NCBI GenBank assembly: GCA_943333275.1
Contig: CALQSQ010000003.1
Coordinates: 1-64,000, forward strand
Direction of reading: 5' to 3'
Origin: Akkermansia muciniphila
Lineage (GTDB): Bacteria; Verrucomicrobiota; Verrucomicrobiia; Verrucomicrobiales; V1-33
Length of the DNA stretch: 64,000 nt
The translations under genes were made by a program, and so were the position numbers. Below, one piece after another: positions 38,976 to 47,412 of the stretch (position 1 is its first letter; every line of letters starts with the position of its first letter). The notes beneath the pieces are model-generated. The model was not told where the DNA came from, ran no database searches, and was given only the letters and a program-made list of their open reading frames with translations.

Positions 38976-41900
38976 TCACCAGACGGGCAAGGAGTCAGAG
39001 GGGGCACGCAGATAGTTGAGTGCCGCATCATGCATCGAGAGGCCCACATGGGTCATCCTATTGGCAGCATCTAAATTTGGCCCGGTGGTCGCGTGTCCTG
39101 TCCAGATAGGTAGCATGCCCCGCGCGGGATCGGTAATCCACTGCCACCGGTGGTCCACATTATCTAGGCGTCCGCCAGGCACAATATCCCGTAGGCCGAC
39201 ACCGCCGGGTATTGGACTATGCGTTGTGTTCGCAGACATCCACTCGCCGATTTCTGCCTTCCCATCCGCGTCAACAGGCACAACAACTCCACCTACCCAA
39301 TTGGCGAAATTCCCACCCGGAGGTTTCAACTTCACGGGAGCAATTCTAACATAATACGGTTGAATGACTACTTTCTGTTCGCGCTCTAGCAACAACTTAG
39401 CTCCGTCCCGCATTTTGGCTTGATCCTCATCTCGAATGCCCTCATGAATTTTCGTCCAAGCTTGCATATCCACAGAATTTTTGCCCTCATTATCCTCTAC
39501 ATACTGGAGCGCCCAAATGCCACTGGACTTATAAGCGAGGTGCGCCCAAGCCATATCATTGAATATTTCGCGCGCTCCAGTGACAAGAAAATCATTCAGG
39601 AAGCTGTAGCTTCCGGGATCCTCGCTCCACTGTGCCCATACTTCAATGTCGTGCATCCCAGCGTAGAGTTCGGCACCAGCCACCTTTGCCATACCAGCCC
39701 AAAGTTGCTTTTCGGGCTGTTGCTTGAAGTGCTGCCCGTAGGAGTAATAGTATCGGGATAAGTATCTGCTGTTTTTAAAAAATCCCTTGGTGGGATCAAG
39801 CAGACTAACGTCTGCTTCCAAAATTGGATTTGCAACTGAGGTTTGTAACCTGATTTGATACCGCACCTCATCACGCCATTCAGCAGCGGGTTTTTGAGTC
39901 GCCACTAAAAAGGTTTGCTCGTGTTTGATGTCGATGGAGCCTTTCACGTAACGCCATTCCAGGGTGATTTTCCCAGGTTTCACCCCCTCTATCCAAAAAT
40001 TGGCCCATTGCGAAATATCCGACGTCGTGCCATAGACGCTGCGGCCCGGTGCCCCGTAAATCCCAGCTGTCACCAAATTCACAGCGGCGTGTGTCGTCAA
40101 ATCATACGGCTCAATGCATTGGTAACCAGAGGTATTGTTGACTCCGTCAGTGGCGTAGAAACGGACCTCCCCGGACTCGGGTGTGTCAGTACCAGGATCC
40201 GTCTTGTCGATTTTCTTTATAGTAACCGTCGCCCCATTCCAAATTTCTGTTGCAAACTGAACCGGCCTCACGCCAAACCACCCCTGATGCAAGTCCTCCG
40301 TAACTTTGGAGCCCACGGGCCACCTACCATCCAAATGCTCTCGCTCGGCTTCGAGGTGATGCTGCGGGTCATCACAATCAGGAACGGCATAGCCTGTCGC
40401 TGAATCAATCCGACCTTCATCAAAGTCTGTGTTAGCCGCGAGTGTCTCCGGAGCTAACTCCACCGGGAGGAGGATAACCTCATGCTCTTCGACGATGCCC
40501 GGGGCTGCTTGATGGCCGGCCTCTCGAACCCCTACCGGGGGTTGACTGTAGTAGGAAACGTCGTCGGTCCAAGACCCTGGCTCATTAAAGCGGGGCATTG
40601 CGTCAAAATAGCGGAAAGAAGTCGTCGCATTGGCGGGAATTTCCAGTCTTATTACTTCTGCCTTCTCGATGGTGACCGCATCTGTCGCAGGAGTTTCGAG
40701 GGTTCCATCATTCGAATACTTAGCGTCGATTTGGACGCGCTTCTTCCATATCAACTGCAGTTCGAGTGTCTGAGCTATGGGCAGTGGGTAGGGCCGGGAA
40801 GCCCAGATGCGTGACCAAATAGAATCTCCTCCTTCAATCGGCACAAGTTCGTTGGTCTCCGTTTCCAGCTGTGTGCTGCCGTCATCATTAATGTAGGTAA
40901 TCTGCCTGTTTGGATAATGATCAAAGGAATGGAAGGCTAGACTATCGCCAGGATCACTGGCTCCCTCGGGGGGCGTGAGCGGGAAAGTGTATTGAAGTAA
41001 TTTTGATTCGTAGCCATCCCGATGGAGGGCATCATTCGGATATTCAAAAATCTCCGTGTGGCTGGAGACGTCCCTCAGCGGATCGTGTCTGTAGGTCCAG
41101 TCAAGAATACGCGAATACCAAGGCCACTTGTTCCATAAGCGGTTGAGTCCGGGTATAGGGACTCCTCCAAAGCCAGAACGATAGCTGAAACTGACGGTAG
41201 CTGCAAGCGGGGTAAGTTCAGCCATGGGATAGACCTTGGGATCGTAGGGATTGGTATCCAGCGAGTCGGGCACACCGTCCCCATCCATATCCGTTGTCAG
41301 GTGCAGTGGGTCTGTTCCGTTGGCGTACATTTGGCCGAGCGTCAGCGGCGCGCCTTGCAAGAGCATGGTGGTTGCGGATACGTTGGAACCTGTAACCAGA
41401 TTGTCCTTAGTGCTATACTTGGCGATGTAACTGGCAAACCAATCGGGAAGTGTATCCGCATTGGAGTCCTGCCATTCATCACATCCGGCCTCGGGATAGG
41501 TGCCCATGCTGCGGAGTTCGTAATCGTAATCGTAAACGGAAGGAGAAGAATTCCCCGGAAAGAGTTCCACGGCTTGATAAAGGTAAGCATAATTGGCGGA
41601 GCCGAGAATGCTGGGCGAGGCGGGTGGGAGGGGACCGACGAGGTGGACCTTGTCAAAGGCCAGGGCTGGCTGGATGCTGACATTTCCAGTCAGAGTGGTG
41701 GACAAATTATTCCCCTGGGCTGTGAGGGTGGCAGTTCCTTCGATGCTGCTGAGGTTGGTGGAAAGGTTTTCGTTAAACCAACTGAGGGAGTTGTAGAGGA
41801 TGGTGTTGGAGCGGTGGTAGATGGCGGACCCCTGCGGGGCCCGGTTGAAGGCCAGAGTCGTGTGGAGGATGGTGGTGGCGGGGGGTGAGGCAGGGGCAAT

Positions 41901-44900
41901 GGCCTCGGCGATGGAAATCCCCCCGCCTTCTGTTCCGGCGAGATTGTCGACGAGGGCGCAGTTGACAATATGCGGTGTGCCTCCCGTGATCCGGATGGCT
42001 CCACCTGCGGAGGCGGATTCGTTGGCGGCAAAGGTGCTGCCGAAGATTTGCGGGGCACCGGATGATATGAGCACCGCACCGCCGCTGCCGGGATGGGCCG
42101 CATAGGTTCCGACGGCATTGGCGGTGAACCGGCAGGCGTGGAGGTCTGTATCAGAATTTGCGATGAGCAGGGCTCCGGCGGCGATGGGGGTGGTAGCGTC
42201 GGTGGCGGTGGCGATGTTTTCCTTGAAGTCACAATTGAGCAGCCAATTCTGAAAACCGTACGCAACGGAGGCACCCGTGAGGTTGCTGATCGCCATGGCA
42301 CCACCCTGCGGGGAGGTGTTGCGGAAGAAGACACAGTCCTTGATGGCCATGCCCTTGGTCGCCCGGCTGTAGAGGGCTCCGGCTTGGTTGGTGGCGGTGT
42401 TGTAGGAGAAGGAACTGGCGGTCAAACTCAGGCGGGAGTTTTCTGCACTATGGAGGGCTCCCCCGCTGTCCGATGCCTCGCAGGCGATAAATTCACAGAA
42501 GGTGATGGAAAGACAATTTGCCGTGGGCGAGCCCATGCTGTAACTCCCGGTTCCCGCGGTCGGAGAGATGCTGGAATCGTAAATGGCCCCGCCCTGGGTG
42601 GCGTTGCATCCGATAAACCGACAACCGCTGATAATAAGTGAGGACGGGCCGGAGGGCAGATAGATCGCTCCCCCTGCATCGCTCCGGTATCCATTCCGGA
42701 ACGTGATGGATTGAATGGTCAATTGGCCGGTGGTCGTGTAGCCGTAATTGGTCGCTGTGGAATTGGTGAGAGTGAGGAAGCGTCCCAAACTGAGAAGATC
42801 CACGGTAACGCTGGAATTGCCATTGATGGCTTTGATGAGGCAGTTGGTGGCGGGAGTCATGAAAGTGATGTCGCGGTTACCCGATTCGGAATAGATGCCA
42901 TTGCGCAGACAAATGCGCGTGCGGGTGGTGGTAACGAGGGCAAAAGCCCGGCCAATGCTTTTGACTGGGGCCGTAAAGGTGCCGGTGACGAGCAGTTGAT
43001 CACTTCCAAGGACGGGGTCAACGTAAATACTGCCGGAGGTATCCGCAGTGGCGGCGACTTTGGGATCGGACTGGCGGAGGTATTCCTCGGCATTCGTATA
43101 TCCGTCCTGATCATAATCCGCGTTTGAATCTGCGGCCTCGTTGGGGTTAAAACCGTAGAGTATTTCCCAACCTGATGCCATGCCGTCGCCGTCTGGATCG
43201 CTGAATTCGTAACAACCGCGTTCGACGGGTGCCACGCGCGCTGTGCCATCGAGATCGGTGGCGGGCTTGATGCCTATGGTGGCGTCGCCGGCAAGGGCGC
43301 TGGTGGCCGTGGCGGAAGCACTCAGGTACGGGGTTCCCGTGCGAAAGATGGGGTTGGTCGTGTTGTTGTTTGTTCCCGGAATGGTCTGTGAGTCAAACGT
43401 GCAATTGCTGGCGGAAACCAATCCTTTGACCTGGAGTTTGTAGCCCGAATTGAGTTTGTTGTCCCAAAGGATGCAGGAATTGAGATTGAAGGCCCCGATG
43501 GCATTGGCGTTAAAAATCCCCGCCGTGTTTCCGGCCACGGTAGGTGCCTTGTTGCCGAGCAGTGTGCAATATTTCATGCCCACGGTGGACCCGTCTGCAC
43601 AGGCAACGACTCCCTGGCCGGAAGTCAAAATGGTGCAGGTATAAAACAGGGAGTTCTCAATCACCGAGCTGGTGCCACTCAGGAAAACAGCCGCGCCATC
43701 GCCAGTCGTTGATTTGCAAGAGAGGAACCGGCTGCGGAGAATAGTGACATCCGAAAGCAGGGCATAAATGGCCCCGCCCCGGCCTTTGGAAGTGCAGGTT
43801 CGGAAGGCACAATTTTCCACGGTAAGCGCAGCATTATTCATAAAAACCGCTCCTCCATCCGCAAGTGTGGCGGTGGCGGAACAATTATCGAAGGTGCAGC
43901 CGCGCAACAGGACGGGAACCTGATTTGCAGTGATGGCACTGCTTCCACGGGCGAAGGAAAGGAAAGTCACATTTTCGAAAATGACGGGGCCGGTATTGGG
44001 CTCATTTGGGGGCGGTGGCGGCGTGGCGATGGTGAATCCGAAGGCGGTGGTGTTGCCGGTGATGGAGACGCCATGGTTATTCTCGCTCCGGCCCAGAATC
44101 GAGACTGGTTTGAAGATATCAATGTTGGCAGAACCCGTGAAGGTTGCAGGGCTGCCGAGCAGCACGATGCGTCCCCCGGAAGCCACATTTTCCACGGCTT
44201 CCTGAATCGTCGCGTAGGGTGCGTATCTGCTGCCGTCACGTGTGACCCCCACCAAGGGAACATCTGCCCTGGCAAACACCACATCCGGTCTTTCGTCTGC
44301 GGTTTGGGGATCGGCACCAGCATTGTATTCCTCCAGATTCGAATACCCATCCCTGTCGCTATCAAGACTGGCGTCTGCGGCTGAAAGCGGATTTAAAAAG
44401 TTATCGAACTCCCATCTGTCCGGCATCTGGTCGCCGTCAGTGTCTGGGGAATTCGGATTCGTGCCCAACCAATACTCCTGGATATTGGTCAGGCCATCGA
44501 GGTCACGATCCAAGTTGCGGTCATTGGGGTCACTGGAGAAACCATCCATGCCGTTTTCGTATTCATAAAGGTCCGGCATGGAATCAGCATCAGCATCCGG
44601 GTAAAGCGGATTGATGTCGCCGCAGGCGAAATCATCGAGGCAGGCCAGTTGATTGGCGGCAAGATTCAGGGAGATGGAGCTGGAATAGGAATTGGCGACG
44701 ATGTGGTCGATGAGCATCAGCCGCCCATTCATCCACAAGTCGGCAGTCCCCGTGCTGGTATCCGTACGCACCGTGAGCCGAAGCCATTGTTTCAAGCGCC
44801 CATTCTCAAGCTCCAAAGGAGGCCCCACGGCCATCCAGGCTCCCCCATCGTAGTAGGCATTGGTGTAGGAGTAAACATACAACTGGGTGGTGGAAGAATT

Positions 44901-45311
44901 AACCGGCCCGGCCAGTAATGCAGGGAGTGAATTTAACATCAATTGTGGAGACAGCCCCGTTGGTGAAGCACCGATTTCAACGGTCTGACCGACCGGCATT
45001 TGCACCCTCATGTCCAAGAATCTAGGCCCGGCTGCGCCTGGCACCTCCCCAAGGTAGGCCAAGTTTCCAGAAGAAGATGTCGGTGTTCCAAAGGCTAGGG
45101 ATTGCTGTCCTGAAACGCTCCGGGCTGAAGTTATCGAGGCTGTCCCACCCGTGGCCCACCACCCACCGACACCATTGGCGAGCACATCCTCTTCCCAATT
45201 GGGGTTGGCATTGGGGTGGGATTCAAAATCTTGGGAGATATTTTCCGCCAATGACTGCCCACAGACCAATGCCAGGATGAAACCAGTGTTGAGGATAGAG
45301 CGGAAGTGCAT
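38976..45311 (-). CDS. giant secreted beta-helix surface protein with calcium-binding repeats
   Basis: A 2111-residue protein with a signal peptide (GFILALVCGQSLAEN). The order is: a lectin/LamG-like N-terminal region (about 25-230); thrombospondin type 3-like calcium repeats (DADADSMPDLYEYENG, DRDLDGLTNIQEYWLG, DTDGDQMPDRWEF, DSDRDGYSNLEEYNAG); a first right-handed parallel beta-helix (about 400-720, repeated GGAVF/GGAIY turns); another calcium-repeat pair (DPDGDGMASGWEILYG); and a second beta-helix (about 780-1270). A long C-terminal part (about 1280-2111) has no recognised domain apart from a further calcium-loop pair near its start. No LPXTG, PEP-CTERM or autotransporter barrel is visible at the end. 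It is probably an adhesin or polysaccharide-binding or -cleaving protein. It is preceded by a small anchored protein (46 bp) and followed by an anchored exported protein. Confidence 0.82.
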   Translation of the reverse strand: MHFRSILNTGFILALVCGQSLAENISQDFESHPNANPNWEEDVLANGVGGWWATGGTASITSARSVSGQQSLAFGTPTSSSGNLAYLGEVPGAAGPRFLDMRVQMPVGQTVEIGASPTGLSPQLMLNSLPALLAGPVNSSTTQLYVYSYTNAYYDGGAWMAVGPPLELENGRLKQWLRLTVRTDTSTGTADLWMNGRLMLIDHIVANSYSSSISLNLAANQLACLDDFACGDINPLYPDADADSMPDLYEYENGMDGFSSDPNDRNLDRDLDGLTNIQEYWLGTNPNSPDTDGDQMPDRWEFDNFLNPLSAADASLDSDRDGYSNLEEYNAGADPQTADERPDVVFARADVPLVGVTRDGSRYAPYATIQEAVENVASGGRIVLLGSPATFTGSANIDIFKPVSILGRSENNHGVSITGNTTAFGFTIATPPPPPNEPNTGPVIFENVTFLSFARGSSAITANQVPVLLRGCTFDNCSATATLADGGAVFMNNAALTVENCAFRTCTSKGRGGAIYALLSDVTILRSRFLSCKSTTGDGAAVFLSGTSSVIENSLFYTCTILTSGQGVVACADGSTVGMKYCTLLGNKAPTVAGNTAGIFNANAIGAFNLNSCILWDNKLNSGYKLQVKGLVSASNCTFDSQTIPGTNNNTTNPIFRTGTPYLSASATATSALAGDATIGIKPATDLDGTARVAPVERGCYEFSDPDGDGMASGWEILYGFNPNEAADSNADYDQDGYTNAEEYLRQSDPKVAATADTSGSIYVDPVLGSDQLLVTGTFTAPVKSIGRAFALVTTTRTRICLRNGIYSESGNRDITFMTPATNCLIKAINGNSSVTVDLLSLGRFLTLTNSTATNYGYTTTGQLTIQSITFRNGYRSDAGGAIYLPSGPSSLIISGCRFIGCNATQGGAIYDSSISPTAGTGSYSMGSPTANCLSITFCEFIACEASDSGGALHSAENSRLSLTASSFSYNTATNQAGALYSRATKGMAIKDCVFFRNTSPQGGAMAISNLTGASVAYGFQNWLLNCDFKENIATATDATTPIAAGALLIANSDTDLHACRFTANAVGTYAAHPGSGGAVLISSGAPQIFGSTFAANESASAGGAIRITGGTPHIVNCALVDNLAGTEGGGISIAEAIAPASPPATTILHTTLAFNRAPQGSAIYHRSNTILYNSLSWFNENLSTNLSSIEGTATLTAQGNNLSTTLTGNVSIQPALAFDKVHLVGPLPPASPSILGSANYAYLYQAVELFPGNSSPSVYDYDYELRSMGTYPEAGCDEWQDSNADTLPDWFASYIAKYSTKDNLVTGSNVSATTMLLQGAPLTLGQMYANGTDPLHLTTDMDGDGVPDSLDTNPYDPKVYPMAELTPLAATVSFSYRSGFGGVPIPGLNRLWNKWPWYSRILDWTYRHDPLRDVSSHTEIFEYPNDALHRDGYESKLLQYTFPLTPPEGASDPGDSLAFHSFDHYPNRQITYINDDGSTQLETETNELVPIEGGDSIWSRIWASRPYPLPIAQTLELQLIWKKRVQIDAKYSNDGTLETPATDAVTIEKAEVIRLEIPANATTSFRYFDAMPRFNEPGSWTDDVSYYSQPPVGVREAGHQAAPGIVEEHEVILLPVELAPETLAANTDFDEGRIDSATGYAVPDCDDPQHHLEAEREHLDGRWPVGSKVTEDLHQGWFGVRPVQFATEIWNGATVTIKKIDKTDPGTDTPESGEVRFYATDGVNNTSGYQCIEPYDLTTHAAVNLVTAGIYGAPGRSVYGTTSDISQWANFWIEGVKPGKITLEWRYVKGSIDIKHEQTFLVATQKPAAEWRDEVRYQIRLQTSVANPILEADVSLLDPTKGFFKNSRYLSRYYYSYGQHFKQQPEKQLWAGMAKVAGAELYAGMHDIEVWAQWSEDPGSYSFLNDFLVTGAREIFNDMAWAHLAYKSSGIWALQYVEDNEGKNSVDMQAWTKIHEGIRDEDQAKMRDGAKLLLEREQKVVIQPYYVRIAPVKLKPPGGNFANWVGGVVVPVDADGKAEIGEWMSANTTHSPIPGGVGLRDIVPGGRLDNVDHRWQWITDPARGMLPIWTGHATTGPNLDAANRMTHVGLSMHDAALNYLRAPSDSLPVW

Positions 45312-45357
45312 GCGGGTGGAGGCAAAAATTATTATGGGCAAGGAGGGACAATGACGA

Positions 45358-45717
45358 TTATGGATTTGCGAGCGGCGGTTCGACTGGTTCGGGGATCGCT
45401 GGTGGGGCCAGATTGGCGGGCAAGGTAGTGATTTCACCGCTGCGGAGTTTACGCCGGACCTCCGCGTAATCTTTCACCTTTTCAGCAGCGCGGCCGGAGA
45501 TGGCCTCAGCGTAGGCCAGTTTGCTGGGTTCAGCCTTGGTGGCTACTGGCGCGGGTGGCGCCGGTTGTGGAGCTTGTGCGGTGCCGGGGGCTGGAGGTAC
45601 AGCGTTTATGCTTGGGGCCGTTGGTGGAGATTGGAAATACCAAAGCCCAAAAATGAAAGCGCCACATAGAAAGATTGTGGCAAGGTACCTTGGAGGCGTT
45701 AGACCGAATACTTTCAT
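45358..45717 (-). CDS. small proline-rich membrane-anchored protein
   Basis: A 119-residue protein with one N-terminal membrane segment (about 12-28, YLATIFLCGAFIFGLWYF), a Pro/Ala-rich linker and a charged helix (AYAEAISGRAAEKVKDYAEVRRKLRSGE). It lacks a catalytic motif. It is first in a three-gene unit with the giant surface protein 46 bp downstream, so an export or tethering role is possible. Confidence 0.68.
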   Translation of the reverse strand: MKVFGLTPPRYLATIFLCGAFIFGLWYFQSPPTAPSINAVPPAPGTAQAPQPAPPAPVATKAEPSKLAYAEAISGRAAEKVKDYAEVRRKLRSGEITTLPANLAPPAIPEPVEPPLANP

Positions 45718-45887
45718 GGCGGGGATTTACTGAATTTTTATAGAATAGTCAAACTTTATTTATGAAGCGCTGTTAAAACGTTAGGGACACGGAGCCTCTC
45801 ATTCTGTTTGAGTCACATATTCTAGCATCGCCAAGGTGAAAATCAGTTCTCAGCCCGCTTGAAAACCGCCTCGACAATCCGACAGCG

Positions 45888-46181
45888 ATGCCCTACCATT
45901 TCCCAGTGAACGCAACCCTAGAACGCATCCGTGCTGAAGCCAGATCGCTCTCTCCCGATGAACGAGAGCTGCTTTTGGTTGCGATTGACCACGACCTTCA
46001 TGGCGACGTTCCCCATGACGATGATGCGGGGGTAGAGAATGCTTGGGAATGTGAGATCGCGAGCCGAATCCGCGACATCAAGGAAGGAAAGGTAGAACTG
46101 GTCGGCTCGGAATCCGTGGATGCTGCAATGGATGCCGTCTTTGCCAGGCACGGGATCGAACGAACGCAGCGGTTCGCTTGA
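45888..46181 (+). CDS. addiction module antitoxin of the putative addiction module component family
   Basis: A 97-residue protein with the RIRAEARSLSPDERELLLVAID block and an EVA-like ENAWECEIASRIRDIKEGKVELVGSESV core typical of the small antitoxin family paired with ParE/RelE toxins. The C-terminal helix would wrap the toxin. The stop codon overlaps the TTG start of the toxin gene by four bases, a classical coupled pair. Confidence 0.85.
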   Translation: MPYHFPVNATLERIRAEARSLSPDERELLLVAIDHDLHGDVPHDDDAGVENAWECEIASRIRDIKEGKVELVGSESVDAAMDAVFARHGIERTQRFA

Positions 46182-46504
46182 CTCCATTGGTCTGGCACCC
46201 ATCCGCGAAACAAGAGCTGGTCGATCAAGCTGAGAAGTTTGGCCAGATTGATTCCAAGCTTGTCACCCGATTTAATGGACTGGTGAATCACTATCTGCGG
46301 GTCATCCAAGAGATTCCGCAAGCCTTCCACGAGCGGAGATTTGAAATCCGCCGAGCCAACCTCCTTCCGAAATTTGGAGAATACTACATCGCCTACCTTC
46401 TGTGGAACGGGCGGGTCGTGATTTTGGCCCTCGGACACGCGAAACGAAGGCCACACTATTTCCGGGATCGGTTCATTGAGGCCCGTCGTCTCTCAACCGA
46501 GTGA
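46178..46504 (+). CDS. ParE/RelE family toxin
   Basis: A 108-residue protein starting at TTG 46178 (TTGA overlap with the antitoxin stop). The pattern VWHPSAKQELVDQAEKFGQIDSKLVTRF, IQEIPQAFHERRFEIRRANLLPKFGEYYIAYLLWNGRVVILALGHAKRRPHYFRDR fits the ParE/RelE fold, with the R-rich beta-strand and terminal strand. The target could be gyrase or the ribosome; this cannot be told from sequence. Confidence 0.85.
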   Translation: MTPLVWHPSAKQELVDQAEKFGQIDSKLVTRFNGLVNHYLRVIQEIPQAFHERRFEIRRANLLPKFGEYYIAYLLWNGRVVILALGHAKRRPHYFRDRFIEARRLSTE

Positions 46505-46519
46505 CCAGAGCTTGCTTTC

Positions 46520-46699
46520 CTACAACCCCAGATCCCCCGCCATGACCGGAGCCCCGAGCGTCCCGTTTCCGACATCGGAGAAATGCCACCATTCGCGGTC
46601 GAGCAGGGAGAAACCGGCGCGCATCATGGCGGATTGAAGGGTGCGGAGGCGGTCGGTGATTTTGGGATCCCCGTTGGTCAGGCCGACACGGTTTACTGT
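46520..46699 (-). pseudogene. C-terminal fragment of a vanX-like D-Ala-D-Ala dipeptidase
   Basis: The minus-strand frame contains LQSAMMRAGFSLLDREWWHFSD, the conserved C-terminal block of peptidase M15D dipeptidases with the catalytic E and zinc-binding H of E-W-W-H-F. The rest of the gene (about 150 residues) is missing: upstream the frame runs into an unrelated plus-strand gene. It is a truncated remnant beside the toxin-antitoxin pair. A similar shorter relic lies at 37109-37181. Confidence 0.7.
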
Positions 46700-46705
46700 C
46701 GATAC

Positions 46706-47326
46706 ATGAAGGAACGCGGCAAGCCATGGCGTCATTGGCTTCAACTTGATCCCATTCTTACTGCAATAGCCCTGGCTCGCCATCCAAAGACACTTGAAGA
46801 AGTCGAAGAAGTCTTCGCCATGGGGGAGTTTGATTTCACGGGAGTGGCTTCACGGGCGTTGCTGGCTTGGCACGGGATGCCGGAACTCCAGTTAATTTGG
46901 GTGGGTGAAATGGATCGCAAAAATTTTGATGAACTTCCCCTTGCCGTTCAGGATTACATTAGGGGCGTGGATTTAATTTACACCTGGCAAGGATCCGGGA
47001 TCTCCTGCTATTTTGAGGACGCTCCACCTGAAAAAATCAAGCAGATGGTTGAAACCTTCATGCGCATGGATATGCCGACTCCGGCAGCGGCCCTGACCGA
47101 GGCCGCAGAATGGTGGGATAAAGTTCGGGCGGTGCATGATCTCAATCTCGACGGGGATGCTCACTACGCAGCGTTTGATCCGATGCATGCCAAGTGGGAA
47201 GCCGCTGCGTGGACGATGAACGATCACAAGCATAGCCTCCGGGAGGGGATCAGCCGCTATGCAGCAAAGCATGGTCCCGAATTGCGCCATGCTTCAGGTT
47301 GGTTTGAGGACTCTCCGCAAAACTGA
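46706..47326 (+). CDS. hypothetical soluble protein, possibly DMP19/DUF4375-like
   Basis: A 206-residue protein from ATG 46706; a longer upstream frame overlaps the vanX relic and is ignored. Features include HPKTLEEVEEVFAMGEFDFTG, ALLAWHGMPELQLIWVGEMDRKNFDELPLAVQDYIRGVDLIYTW, SGISCYFEDAPPEKIKQMVETFMRMDMPTPAAALTEA. The CYFED segment followed by a helix and M-x-x-P-x-x-A-x-x-L-x-x-A is reminiscent of the DMP19 domain, but the match is weak. No signal or membrane segment is seen. It is in the accessory region and may be a recent acquisition. Confidence 0.55.
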   Translation: MKERGKPWRHWLQLDPILTAIALARHPKTLEEVEEVFAMGEFDFTGVASRALLAWHGMPELQLIWVGEMDRKNFDELPLAVQDYIRGVDLIYTWQGSGISCYFEDAPPEKIKQMVETFMRMDMPTPAAALTEAAEWWDKVRAVHDLNLDGDAHYAAFDPMHAKWEAAAWTMNDHKHSLREGISRYAAKHGPELRHASGWFEDSPQN

Positions 47327-47412
47327 TGCTCGGATTGCATGGGAGTCGTCACCCACAACGTGGACGTGTTGAGCCTCGTTCCGGGGCTGACGGTGTTGCC
47401 CTACTGAGTTCA

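Noticed and set aside
39000-45300. Repeated GGA/GGC-rich motifs in the giant gene considered as CRISPR or satellite DNA
   Set aside because: They are degenerate codons of beta-helix and calcium-loop repeats within an open frame, with no fixed repeat-spacer length.
46583-46705. Longer start for the hypothetical gene at 46706
   Set aside because: The added residues are translated from the antisense strand of the vanX relic, so they are not part of the ancestral protein.
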